Shown in pieces: positions 18,507 to 27,532 of a DNA stretch of 64,000 nucleotides; position 1 is the first letter of the stretch; every line of letters starts with the position of its first letter. Source of the stretch: Candidatus Binatia bacterium (GTDB taxonomy: Bacteria; Desulfobacterota; Binatia; UBA9968; JAJDTQ01); NCBI GenBank assembly GCA_951813575.1, contig OX638375.1, positions 1,155,001-1,219,000 of the forward strand, given 5' to 3'. Made by a program: the position numbers and the translations under genes. The notes under the pieces were generated by a model that ran no database searches, had not been told where the DNA came from, and worked only from the letters and a program-made list of their open reading frames with translations.

Positions 18507-19397
18507 ATGCAACGCAACCCGTTCCTCCAGGAAACCGCCGCCAGCCGGAACAAACGCCAGCAACTGGACCATCTTCTCAGGGTGACGGCGCCCCATGAAC
18601 GCGTGATTCTCGCCGGCGTCGGGCTGGCGCTGCTGGGGCTCATGGGCTGGGTGCTGTTCGGCACGGTTGTACGCACCGTTGCCATCGACGGGGTGCTGAT
18701 CAAGCCGGGCGCTCGGTATGAGGTGGTCTCGAACGAGCCCGGACACCTGCTGGAGTTCGTGGTGGCCCCCGGAGACCGTGTCAAGGCCGGGGATGCCATC
18801 GCCCGACAGAGCCTGCCGGGGCTGCAACGCGAGTTGGCCGCCCTGCGTCAACGCGTGGACCTGCTTGAATCGGGAACGCGCCAAACCGGGAGCGACGGCG
18901 ATGTCTCGGGTCCGCTGTTGCACTCGGCCCGGGTCGCGCTGCTGCAGACGGAAGCCCGACGCGCGGCCAGGGAATTGATCGTCAGCCCGCACGAGGGTGA
19001 GGTCATGACGTTGCGAACCGCTCCAGGCGAATTCCTGGACTCGGGCGATGTGGTCGCGCAACTCCGCGCCGTGGAAGAGGCGCCGCTTCAGGCGGTGTTG
19101 CGCGTGAAGCCACCCCAGGCGCACCGAATTCACCCCGGCATGAAGGCTTTGGTGGAGGTCGCGATGCCCGGCGGCGTCACGAGCGAGTTGCAGGGCGAGG
19201 TAGCTTTTGTGACCCCCGGACCGCTTCCGCGCTGGCTGGCTTCGTTGCCGCCCGGGGTCCCGGACTCGGCGTATCGAGTCGACATCGTCCTGCGCGGAGC
19301 AGCGCCCTCCCCTGTCCGGGACGGCACTCCTTGCCGAGTGAGCATCGTACTGGAGCGCCACTCTCCCGCCGCACTCTTCGACTCGGGGCGTTCCTGA
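18507..19397 (+). CDS. NHLM-type peptide secretion membrane fusion protein (HlyD family)
   Basis: 296 residues. One transmembrane helix (residues ~31-55), then a periplasmic region with the two half-lipoyl beta blocks (EPGHLLEFVVAPGDRVKAGD; VSPHEGEVMTLRTAPGEFLDSGD) around a short helical hairpin. This short HlyD form fits the secretion protein of NHLM bacteriocin systems, which bridges the ABC exporter to the outer membrane. Its stop is directly followed by the ATG of the peptidase-ABC gene, so it opens the export operon. AGGAG precedes the start. Confidence 0.85.
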   Translation: MQRNPFLQETAASRNKRQQLDHLLRVTAPHERVILAGVGLALLGLMGWVLFGTVVRTVAIDGVLIKPGARYEVVSNEPGHLLEFVVAPGDRVKAGDAIARQSLPGLQRELAALRQRVDLLESGTRQTGSDGDVSGPLLHSARVALLQTEARRAARELIVSPHEGEVMTLRTAPGEFLDSGDVVAQLRAVEEAPLQAVLRVKPPQAHRIHPGMKALVEVAMPGGVTSELQGEVAFVTPGPLPRWLASLPPGVPDSAYRVDIVLRGAAPSPVRDGTPCRVSIVLERHSPAALFDSGRS

Positions 19398-21620
19398 ATG
19401 TTTCGGTCCCGCCGGAAGAGTTCAGCGGGTTCGGGCGCGAAGCCCGCCAGCGGACCGGGAAGGCGGCGCGTGTTCACTCCGGTCCTCCTGCAAACGCATT
19501 CCACCGAATGCGGCGCCGCGTGCCTGGGCAGCGTGCTCGCCTATTTCGGCCGCTGGGTGCCCTTCACCGAACTGCGCGGCCGTTGCGAAGTCAGCCGCGA
19601 CGGCTCCACCGCCGCCGGCATCTTGCGAGCCGCCCGGCACTATGGGCTCGATTGCAAGGGCCGCAGGGTCACGGTGGCACAACTCAAGAAGCTGCCGTTG
19701 CCGCTGATCCTGTTCTGGGAGTTCAATCACTTCGTCATACTGGAAGGCTTCGACCAGCGGCGGTTCTACTTGAACGACCCGTCGTCGGGCCGGCGCACCC
19801 TCTCCGAGGAAGAGTTCAGCGCGGGCTATTCGGGGATCGCATTGCAATTCGAGCCCGAGGCGGAGTTTCAGCCCGGCGGCATGCGGCCCACCCTGCGACA
19901 GTACTTGCCCGTTTGGCTGCACGGCGCATCGGAGGGGCTGGCGTACGTGCTGGTGTGCGGGCTGTTGCTGGCTTTGCTGGCTCTGGTCATTCCCGCGGCA
20001 GTCGGCCTGTTCGTGGATCGCGTGCTGGCACAGCACGAGCCCTTGGGGGGATTGCTGGCCGGTGTGCTGGCGGCCACCGCCGTGGTGGTCTACGGGCTGA
20101 CGTGGTTGAAGCAACGGTGCATGCAGCGCCTGGCCACGCGCATTTCGGTCATGGCGGGGAACCGTTGTCTGTCGCGGTTGCTGCGGCTCCCGGTGGACTA
20201 TTTCAACCACAGACTGGCCGGCGAGCTCGCTTCCCGGATTCTGTCCATCGACCGGATCGCCAACGCCCTGTCGAACCATTTTCTCGGCCTGCTGATCGAA
20301 ATCGCGATGAGCGCGGTGTTTCTGGCCGTCATGCTGGCCTACAATCCGGCTCTCGCCTCGATCGTGCTGGCCTTGGCCGTGCTGAACATGGCGCTCGCGC
20401 GCCTGATCACGCGCATTCGGACCGACAAGAGCCACGCGTTGCGGCGTGAACAGGGATTGCTGCTTGGCGTCGGCGCGTCGATGCTGGATCAAACGGACAA
20501 CCTGCGGATGACCGCCGAGGACGACAGCTTTTTCTCCCGCTGGTCCGGCCATCAGGCCCGGGAGTTGGCCGCACGCCAGCGATTCTCCGAACTGAGCCAC
20601 GTCAACGCGGCCCTGCCGGGCCAGTTTACGGTTCTTGGCAACGTCGCGGTGCTGGCCTTCGGCGCGAGCCAGGTCATGGCCGGCGAAATGACCCTCGGCG
20701 CGCTGGTGGCGTTCTACATCGTCGCGACTCTCTTCCTGGCGCCTGTCGGACGTTTTGTCGAGTTCGCGGACGAGCGTCAGGCGTTCGAGACCGACATGCA
20801 ACGCCTGGACGACATCACGGAAACATCGGAAGATCCGGGACTCACGCACCGTCCCCTGGCATCGGAGTCCATCACCACACTGGACGGCCGGCTGCGACTG
20901 GCCGGGCAGGTGGAACTGCGCAACGTGACCTTCGGTTACAATCCGGGCCGGCCGCCGTTGATCAAGGGTGTCGACCTGGTCATCAAACCGGGACAAAGGG
21001 TCGCGGTCGTCGGTCCGAGCGGATCGGGGAAATCGACGTTGTCGCGTCTGGTGGCGGGAGTCTATCAACCCTGGTCCGGCGAGATCCTGTTCGACGGCCG
21101 GCCACGAAACGAGATTCCGGACGAAGTGCTGTCGCGGTCCCTTGCGATGGTGGACCAGCACGTCGCCCTCTTCTCCGCCACCGTGCGCGAAAACATCACC
21201 CTGTGGAACCCCGCCGTTCCCGACGATGACGTCATTGCGGCGGCCCGCGACGCCCGCATCCACGACGAGATCCTCAACCGCCCTTTCGGTTACGCCACGC
21301 CGGTCGAGGAAGACGGAGGCAATTTCAGCGGCGGCCAACGGCAACGGCTGGAAATCGCCCGGGCGCTGTCGGGCAACCCGACGTTGCTGATTCTCGACGA
21401 GGCGACGAGCGCTCTCGACGCCGCCACCGAGGAATCCGTCGACGACGCGCTTCGACGCCGGGGTGTGAGCTGCCTGATCGTGGCGCACAGGCTGAGCACG
21501 GTGCGGGACTGCGACGAGATCGTTGTTCTCGACAAGGGCGAGGAAGTGCAGCGCGGCACCCATGACCGACTGATGGCCGACGAAGACGGATTGTACCACC
21601 GGCTGGTCCGGGAGGGCTGA
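19398..21620 (+). CDS. NHLM-type ABC exporter with C39 leader peptidase
   Basis: 740 residues. The N-terminal C39 cysteine peptidase domain has catalytic Cys38 (STECGAACLGS), His in EFNHFVILEGF and Asp in LNDPSSG. A six-helix transmembrane domain follows (residues ~160-460). The nucleotide-binding domain has Walker A GPSGSGKSTLS, signature NFSGGQRQRLEIARAL and Walker B LLILDEATSALD. It should cleave the precursor after its Gly-type site and pump out the product. Domain layout equals the peptidase/ATP-binding subunit of NHLM bacteriocin systems. It overlaps the next gene by one base (TGATG). Confidence 0.93.
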   Translation: MFRSRRKSSAGSGAKPASGPGRRRVFTPVLLQTHSTECGAACLGSVLAYFGRWVPFTELRGRCEVSRDGSTAAGILRAARHYGLDCKGRRVTVAQLKKLPLPLILFWEFNHFVILEGFDQRRFYLNDPSSGRRTLSEEEFSAGYSGIALQFEPEAEFQPGGMRPTLRQYLPVWLHGASEGLAYVLVCGLLLALLALVIPAAVGLFVDRVLAQHEPLGGLLAGVLAATAVVVYGLTWLKQRCMQRLATRISVMAGNRCLSRLLRLPVDYFNHRLAGELASRILSIDRIANALSNHFLGLLIEIAMSAVFLAVMLAYNPALASIVLALAVLNMALARLITRIRTDKSHALRREQGLLLGVGASMLDQTDNLRMTAEDDSFFSRWSGHQARELAARQRFSELSHVNAALPGQFTVLGNVAVLAFGASQVMAGEMTLGALVAFYIVATLFLAPVGRFVEFADERQAFETDMQRLDDITETSEDPGLTHRPLASESITTLDGRLRLAGQVELRNVTFGYNPGRPPLIKGVDLVIKPGQRVAVVGPSGSGKSTLSRLVAGVYQPWSGEILFDGRPRNEIPDEVLSRSLAMVDQHVALFSATVRENITLWNPAVPDDDVIAAARDARIHDEILNRPFGYATPVEEDGGNFSGGQRQRLEIARALSGNPTLLILDEATSALDAATEESVDDALRRRGVSCLIVAHRLSTVRDCDEIVVLDKGEEVQRGTHDRLMADEDGLYHRLVREG

Positions 21621-24532
21621 TGGAGACCCCGGAACCCTGCTCGCTCGCCCACCTCGCCGCCGAGTCCGGAACCGCCGTCCCCTGCGCCGGCAACTTGCCG
21701 GTGGAGACGGACGATCCGCGGTTCGTCTGGTTCGTCGAGGCAGGCGCCGTCGACCTGTTCATGGTCGAACGCCGGAACGGCGTTCAGCAATCGACACCGT
21801 GCCACTTGCTGCGCGCCGATGCCGGCCGTCTCCTTCCCGGCGTCGCATCCCAGCACGAAGACACCACCCTGGGCCTTGTCGCCAAGGGGTTGCCGGGCAC
21901 GGTGCTCCGGCGGCTTCCGGCGGACGGGCTGACCGCCATACGGGATGCGGAATTGGCGGCGCACGTCGATGCGTGGCTCAGGGACGTCTCCGCTTTCCTG
22001 TCCCGGGACGTCGCGCCGCTGCCGCGGCTGGACATGACCATCGAACCCGGACAGGCCCCCACGGCGGGAACCGGCACTCTTTCGGCTCGACAGGGGGTCG
22101 CGTGGGTGTCGGCGCTGCCGCCGAATGTCGCACTGTTCATGGACCTGATCGACCCGGCTGGCAGCAAGGGCGACGACACGAACCCGATGCCGCTCACCGC
22201 CGGCAACTGGCTCACCCTGATGGAACCGGTGCGGCTTTCCACGCGGTCTTCGCAGGCTCTTGCCGAAGAGCACCTCCTGTTGCCCGCGCTGTCCAACTTC
22301 CATGCCGTGGTATTTTCTCTGGAACGCCTCAACCGCCGTTTGGCGGTCGTCGACCAGGCCAACCTGGATCGGGCTCGGGCAACCAACCGCCGGGTGGATG
22401 AGGAGAGTGCCCGCCGGCGCCTGTTCGACCTTTACGGCCTGTCGGAACCCGAGGACGCCGGCTCGAGCGGTTCAGCGCTGCCTGAAGCCCTGCGGATCGT
22501 CGGCCGTCATGAGGGCATTGCCTTCAACTTGCCGGCGGCGACGGACGCCACCGGCGCCGCCCCACCCCTTGCGGACATCCTGGCGGCGTCCGGGGTGCGC
22601 GGCCGGCGAGTGCGTCTCGCTGGGGAAGACAAGTGGTGGACCGGCGACAGCGGCGCAATGTTGGCGTTTCAAGCCGACGACGACCGGCCCGTGGCCTTGC
22701 TGCCGGGCTCGCTGGGACGTTATTGGGAGGTGGATCCCGACACCGGGCGTCGCGCCCGGGTCACCGCCGAAAGCGCGGAATCGCTCCGCGCCGACGCATG
22801 GGTGTTCTATCGGCCGCTGGTCACCGCCAGCGCCGGGCTGCGGGACCTCTTCCGGCTTGCTCGTAAGGGTCTTGCCGCCGACCTCGGCCGTTACGTCGCC
22901 ACCGGGCTGTTGGGGGGACTGATCGCGTTGCTTCCCGGGGTGGTGTTGGGCTTCATCGCCGCCCAGGTCATTCCCGACGGCGAAGCCGGCCCGCTGTACT
23001 CGGTCACCGGGATACTGGCGGCGGCGGCCCTGATCGGGGCACTGCTGCACGTGCTCCGGGGAATGGCGCTCATGCGCCTGGAAGGACGCGTCGCGTCCCG
23101 GATCGAGGCGGCGTTCTGGGACCGCTTGCTCCGTCTCCCTCTGAGCTTCCTGCACCGTTATCCCGCCGGGGACCTGGCGTTGCGGGGAATGACGTTCCGG
23201 AACCTGCGCGATGCTGAGCAGGGCATGGCCACGGACGCCTTGATGTCGATCGTGTTCCTGTTGCCCGCCTTTCTCCTTATTTTCTTCTACGATGTCACGC
23301 TGGGTGTCGTCACCGCCGCGTTCGGCCTCCTTTCACTGGCCGTGACCGTCGTTCTCGGTCTGCTGCAGATATCGCACCACGGCCGGGTGATCCAAATCGT
23401 CCAACGTCTGGCCGGCCGCCTGTTCCAGCTCATCAAGGGTATTTCCAAGCTGCGGGTCGACGGCGCGGAGGGATCGGCATTCGCGGTGTGGGCCCGAGAC
23501 TACCGTGAACAGAAGCACGCGGAGCTTGAGCTCCGCGCCCGCGAAGCGCACCTGCAGGCGCTCGGCGCCGCGCTGCCCTTCCTAGCCGGAGCCGTGCTGC
23601 TGGCGGCCACGCTGCCGGATCCGGAAACCCTCGCGGTTGGCGACTTCCTCGTGGTCTACGCCGTGTTCATGGTGTTTCAGACCGCGGTGGTGCGCCTCGG
23701 CACATCTTTCAGCGCCGTTGCCGGCATGACGCCGGCACTCGATCAGATCCGACCGTTCCTTGCCGAGCCCATGGACACCGAAGCCGGTGGTGAGTCCGTG
23801 GGCGCCCTGGGCGGCGAGATCGTGTTCGATCACGTCTCCTTCCGGTACGATCCCGATGGTCCCTCGATCCTCGACGATGTATCGATTCACGCCCGCCCGG
23901 GCGAGTTCGTTGCCATCGCCGGCGAGTCGGGCGGCGGCAAGAGCACGCTCTTCCGCCTGGCCCTGGGGTTGGAGCAACCGTCGGCCGGTGCGGTGTACTA
24001 CGACGGGCGCGACCTGAAACACCTCAACGTCAAGCAAGTGCGCCGGCAGATCGGCGTGGTTCCCCAGGAAGTGCGGCTCCATCCGGAAGACCTGTGGGAC
24101 AACATCGCCGGAGGCCACGACGAAACAACCGCCGAGGACGCTTGGCGCGCAGCGCGTCTGGCGGCCGTCGATGGCGAGATCGGGGCGATGCCGATGGGGA
24201 TGTTGACGCCGGTAGGCGCCAGCGCCAGCGTGACATCGGGAGGCGAGAGCCAGCGCATCACCATCGCCCACGCGCTGATCCGCAAACCCCGCGTCCTGCT
24301 GCTGGACGAAGCCACCAACTGGCTCGACAACGACAGCCAGACGCGGATCGTGGACAACCTCGCGCAGCTTGACTCCACACGAATCGTCATTGCCCACCGG
24401 CTCTCCACCCTGCGCCAGGCGGATCGTCTCTACGTGTTGCAGTCCGGAAGGGTCGTCCAGGAAGGCACCTTCGAGGAACTGGCGGCGACGGAAGGCGTAT
24501 TTCGCGACCTGGTTCGCCGGCAGATGGCTTGA
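21620..24532 (+). CDS. NHLM-type ABC exporter, second ATP-binding subunit
   Basis: 970 residues. A long N-terminal region (~1-420) without a peptidase domain, starting with a cyclic-nucleotide-binding-like fold (FVWFVEAGAVDLFMVER), is typical of the second NHLM exporter subunit. The transmembrane domain covers ~420-710. The nucleotide-binding domain has GESGGGKSTLFRLAL (Walker A), VTSGGESQRITIAHAL (signature) and VLLLDEATNWLDN (Walker B; the usual S-x-L-D is N-W-L-D). It pairs with the peptidase-ABC protein as a heterodimer. Confidence 0.9.
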   Translation: METPEPCSLAHLAAESGTAVPCAGNLPVETDDPRFVWFVEAGAVDLFMVERRNGVQQSTPCHLLRADAGRLLPGVASQHEDTTLGLVAKGLPGTVLRRLPADGLTAIRDAELAAHVDAWLRDVSAFLSRDVAPLPRLDMTIEPGQAPTAGTGTLSARQGVAWVSALPPNVALFMDLIDPAGSKGDDTNPMPLTAGNWLTLMEPVRLSTRSSQALAEEHLLLPALSNFHAVVFSLERLNRRLAVVDQANLDRARATNRRVDEESARRRLFDLYGLSEPEDAGSSGSALPEALRIVGRHEGIAFNLPAATDATGAAPPLADILAASGVRGRRVRLAGEDKWWTGDSGAMLAFQADDDRPVALLPGSLGRYWEVDPDTGRRARVTAESAESLRADAWVFYRPLVTASAGLRDLFRLARKGLAADLGRYVATGLLGGLIALLPGVVLGFIAAQVIPDGEAGPLYSVTGILAAAALIGALLHVLRGMALMRLEGRVASRIEAAFWDRLLRLPLSFLHRYPAGDLALRGMTFRNLRDAEQGMATDALMSIVFLLPAFLLIFFYDVTLGVVTAAFGLLSLAVTVVLGLLQISHHGRVIQIVQRLAGRLFQLIKGISKLRVDGAEGSAFAVWARDYREQKHAELELRAREAHLQALGAALPFLAGAVLLAATLPDPETLAVGDFLVVYAVFMVFQTAVVRLGTSFSAVAGMTPALDQIRPFLAEPMDTEAGGESVGALGGEIVFDHVSFRYDPDGPSILDDVSIHARPGEFVAIAGESGGGKSTLFRLALGLEQPSAGAVYYDGRDLKHLNVKQVRRQIGVVPQEVRLHPEDLWDNIAGGHDETTAEDAWRAARLAAVDGEIGAMPMGMLTPVGASASVTSGGESQRITIAHALIRKPRVLLLDEATNWLDNDSQTRIVDNLAQLDSTRIVIAHRLSTLRQADRLYVLQSGRVVQEGTFEELAATEGVFRDLVRRQMA

Positions 24533-24621
24533 GCTTACCCTCCACCAATCGCAATGGGATCGGTGGGAAGGACAGCGTTTTACCAACGATCCCTGGGAAT
24601 CGTTCACAAAATTTTAGAATC

Positions 24622-24666
24622 AATACCAACTATGGTATTGACCTATGCTACTCGACTTGATAAAAA
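24622..24666 (+). promoter_or_regulatory. Precursor-gene promoter with overlapping palindrome
   Basis: In the AT-rich gap after the exporter gene, -35 TTGACC (24638-24643), a 17-base spacer and -10 TAAAAA (24661-24666) point at the precursor gene. A perfect inverted repeat AATACCA-ACTA-TGGTATT (24622-24639) touches the -35 and could be a repressor or activator site. This would give the precursor its own high-level transcript, usual for RiPP precursors. Confidence 0.5.
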
Positions 24667-24709
24667 TTCTTACAAAGAAATCTCGTGCCCAAAAAGAGGA
24701 GGGTATGTC

Positions 24710-24979
24710 ATGAAGGAGTTTACACAAGCTGCGATGCAGTCCGCGGAGGAAATGCAACGCAAGCTCATAGACAAGGCGGTGGAGGACCTCGACTTCCGCC
24801 AACAGCTCCTGTCGGACCCCAAGACCGCCATCCGTGAAGAGCTCGGCGTGGACCTTCCGGAAAATGTCGCGATCCATGTGCATGAGAGCGACATGAACAC
24901 GGTGCATCTGTCCCTGCCGGCCGGCCAACTGGACGAGGAACAACTCGAGGCCATCGCTGCCGGTCGCTGCTGCTGCTGA
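24710..24979 (+). CDS. RiPP precursor with nitrile-hydratase-like leader; core Arg-Cys-Cys-Cys
   Basis: 89 residues, start ATG at 24710 after AGAGGAGG. Residues ~10-75 match the nitrile-hydratase-alpha-type leader (NHLP): KLIDKAVEDLDFRQQLLSDP, REELGVDLPENVAIHVHE, VHLSLPAG. The end of the leader, QLDEEQLEAIAAG, carries the C39 recognition pattern with Leu at -7, Ile at -4 and Ala-Gly at -2/-1. Only RCCC then remains before the stop. Three consecutive cysteines next to a YcaO enzyme in the same cluster suggest tandem thiazoline formation. The codons are TGC TGC TGC followed by TGA. The four-residue core is extremely short for this family. Confidence 0.88.
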   Translation: MKEFTQAAMQSAEEMQRKLIDKAVEDLDFRQQLLSDPKTAIREELGVDLPENVAIHVHESDMNTVHLSLPAGQLDEEQLEAIAAGRCCC

Positions 24980-24990
24980 GCCAGCCACGA

Positions 24991-25015
24991 CCGCTACCGG
25001 CCCAGCCGGAAGTGG
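24991..25015 (+). terminator. Strong hairpin just after the precursor stop
   Basis: Eleven bases after the TGA, 24991-25001 pairs with 25005-25015 (ten pairs including one G-U, one A-A mismatch) around a CCA triloop. There is no U-tract, so it is not a classic intrinsic terminator; it may stabilise the precursor mRNA or limit readthrough into the exporter gene downstream. See the findings for a selenocysteine alternative. Confidence 0.5.
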
Positions 25016-25183
25016 TTGTACAGCCGTGCAACGGGAAGGTGGCCCTTGACGGCAGGTGTGTCCGTAGACATGCCGTGTGGGCAGGGTCACCTTCTCATGC
25101 GTCGGCTCTCCGCGTGCTGCAGGCTGGATACGGCTTGTAGTTGACGGATCTTTCTGATCTGTTTGCGCATAGTGGCCTCGGCT

Positions 25184-27532
25184 ATGGCAAACAAGTCCAG
25201 CGTCTCGTTTCAGCACTTCGAAAAGCGGTTCGGCGAGTGGGTGGTGGCCGCCCGCTGGCCTGTCATCGTCTTGACCCTGGCCCTGGTGGCCGCGGCTGCC
25301 GGGGGCGGCGCCTTCCTCAAGTCCTCCACGGACTACCGGATGTTCTTCAGCCGGGACAATCCCCAGCTCCTGGCGTTCGAATCACTGGAGAATACCTACG
25401 AGAAGAGCGACAACGTCCTCTTCATGATCGCTCCGGACGACGGCGACGTCACTTCGGAAAGGGCGTTGGCCGCCGCCATCTGGCTTACCGAGCGCGCATG
25501 GCAGACGCCCTACTCGACGCGGGTCGATTCCATCGCCAACTTCCAGCAAACCGTAGCGGACGGCGACGACCTGTCCGTCCGCGACCTCGTGGACCCGACG
25601 AAGCTCGACGACGCGGAGGAACGATCCCGTATCCGCGTAGCGGCTCTGGCCGACCCTCGGCTGGCGGGGAACGCCGTGGCCAGGGACGGAGCCGTGAGCG
25701 CCGTCAACGTCACCGTGAAGCTGCCCCAGGAAGACGACGCGGCCAGGATTTCCGAGGTTGTCGCATTCGCGCGCAGCCTTCTCCATGAAGCCGAAGCCCG
25801 TTTCCCGGACATTGATTTCCGTCTCGTCGGGACCGTCATCGTCAACCAGGCCTTTGCAGAGGCAACCGCGGCCACCACCCGGACCGTCCTCCCCGCGTCC
25901 TTGGCGATCATGGCGCTGATCCTGGGCGTCCTGACCCGGACCCTGGCAGGGGTGGCGGCAACGGGGCTGGTCATCGTCTTCTCCGTGCTCGCCACCATGG
26001 GGCTGGGGGGCTGGGCCGGCATTCCGCTTACACCGACCACGGCCGCGACGCCGATCATCGTGCTGACGGTGGCGGTGGCCAACTGTGTGCACCCGCTGGT
26101 GACGTTGTTGCACCGGTTGCAGGCCGGGGATTCGAAACGCGCGGCCATCGTCGAATCCATCCGGCTCAACCTGTATCCGGTCTTTCTTGCGAGCGTGACC
26201 ACGGCCTTCGCGTTCCTGACCATGAACTTCTCCGAGGTGCCGCCCTACCGCCACCTGGGAACACTCGTTGCATTGGGTGCCGGCGTCTCCTTCGTGCTCT
26301 CGGTCTCGTTCCTGCCCGCGCTGGTTTCGCTTCTCCCGGTGCGCTCGCGGGCGGCCGGAAAGGGCCACGACCCGGTCATGGCAACCATCGCGGAGTTCGT
26401 GGTGCGCCGCCGCACGGTTCTGCTGTGGGGCTCGGTGGCGGTGGTCCTGGCACTGGCGGCGGCCGTGCCGCGTAACGAGTTGAACGACGTGTTGACGAAC
26501 TTCCTCGACGAGAGCGTCGAGCTGCGCCAGGACATGGACTTCCAGGACAAGCGCCTGAGCGGCAACACGGTGCTCGAATACTCGCTGGTATCGTCCGGGC
26601 CGGGGGATATCGCCGAGCCCGCCTTCCTGACGGACGTGTCGGCCTTTGCCGATTGGTACCGCGCGCAGCCGGAAACGCGGCACGTCCGGGTCATCAGCGA
26701 CACCTTCCGGCAGCTCAACAAGAGCATGCACGGCGACGATCCGGCCGCCTACCGGCTCCCGGAGAGCCGCGAGCTCGGTTCACAATACCTGCTGCTCTAC
26801 GAGCTCTCGCTTCCCTTCGGCCTCGATCTCAACAACCAGATCGACGTCGCCAAATCGGCGACGCGCATGACGGTGACCGCGAAGACCCTCTCCACGCGGG
26901 AAGTGCTGGAACTGAACGCTCGCGCGGAAGCGTGGCTGGACGGCAATACACCGCACATCACCCGGGTCGACAGCTCGGGGGTCGCGCTGATGTTCGCCCA
27001 CATCGGGCAGCGCAACATCCGGGCAATGCTGCTGGGAACGACCATCGCGTTCCTCGGCATCTCGGTCCTGCTCATTGCCGCCTTCCGTTCGCTGCGGCTC
27101 GGGCTCGTGAGCCTTGCGCCGAATTTCATCCCCGGGTTGATGGGGTTCGGCATCTGGGGGCTCGTGGTGGGAGAAGTGGGACTCGCGCTTGCGGTCGTCA
27201 TGGCCATGACCATCGGCATCGTGGTGGACGACACGGTGCACTTTCTCGGCAAGTACCACCGCGCGCGGCGCGAGCACGGCTGCGCCCCCGACGACGCGGT
27301 GCGCTACGCGTTTCAGGAAGTCGGGCGCGCCATGTTCACCACCACGGCCATACTGGTGGCCGGCTTCCTGGTCCTGGGCTTGTCCGAGTTCTTTCCCACC
27401 GCGCAGATGGGCCAGCTCACGGCGATCGTCATCGCGCTTGCGTTGCTGGCGGATCTCCTGTTGCTCCCGCCCCTGCTGATGGCCGTGGACCGAGGACCGA
27501 CGGCCGGCAACACACGGGAAGGTACGCCATGA
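25184..27532 (+). CDS. RND/MMPL-family exporter
   Basis: About 782 residues with two repeats, each one transmembrane helix, a large periplasmic loop and five more helices (helices near residues 30-50, 230-380, 415-435, 615-770). The segment VVMAMTIGIVVDDTVHFLGKYHRA has the acidic pair typical of helix 4 in MMPL/RND permeases of the hydrophobe exporter type. ATG at 25184 was chosen; upstream GTG/TTG starts are possible and no good Shine-Dalgarno is visible. Its stop overlaps the methyltransferase start (ATGA). Placed in the RiPP export arm, it may move a hydrophobic product or lipid. Confidence 0.88.
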   Translation: MANKSSVSFQHFEKRFGEWVVAARWPVIVLTLALVAAAAGGGAFLKSSTDYRMFFSRDNPQLLAFESLENTYEKSDNVLFMIAPDDGDVTSERALAAAIWLTERAWQTPYSTRVDSIANFQQTVADGDDLSVRDLVDPTKLDDAEERSRIRVAALADPRLAGNAVARDGAVSAVNVTVKLPQEDDAARISEVVAFARSLLHEAEARFPDIDFRLVGTVIVNQAFAEATAATTRTVLPASLAIMALILGVLTRTLAGVAATGLVIVFSVLATMGLGGWAGIPLTPTTAATPIIVLTVAVANCVHPLVTLLHRLQAGDSKRAAIVESIRLNLYPVFLASVTTAFAFLTMNFSEVPPYRHLGTLVALGAGVSFVLSVSFLPALVSLLPVRSRAAGKGHDPVMATIAEFVVRRRTVLLWGSVAVVLALAAAVPRNELNDVLTNFLDESVELRQDMDFQDKRLSGNTVLEYSLVSSGPGDIAEPAFLTDVSAFADWYRAQPETRHVRVISDTFRQLNKSMHGDDPAAYRLPESRELGSQYLLLYELSLPFGLDLNNQIDVAKSATRMTVTAKTLSTREVLELNARAEAWLDGNTPHITRVDSSGVALMFAHIGQRNIRAMLLGTTIAFLGISVLLIAAFRSLRLGLVSLAPNFIPGLMGFGIWGLVVGEVGLALAVVMAMTIGIVVDDTVHFLGKYHRARREHGCAPDDAVRYAFQEVGRAMFTTTAILVAGFLVLGLSEFFPTAQMGQLTAIVIALALLADLLLLPPLLMAVDRGPTAGNTREGTP

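Noticed and set aside
25062..25140. Short Cys-containing ORF (MPCGQGHLLMRRLSACC...) between the precursor and the RND exporter, considered as a second core peptide
   Set aside because: No ribosome-binding site, no leader features, and no cleavage motif.
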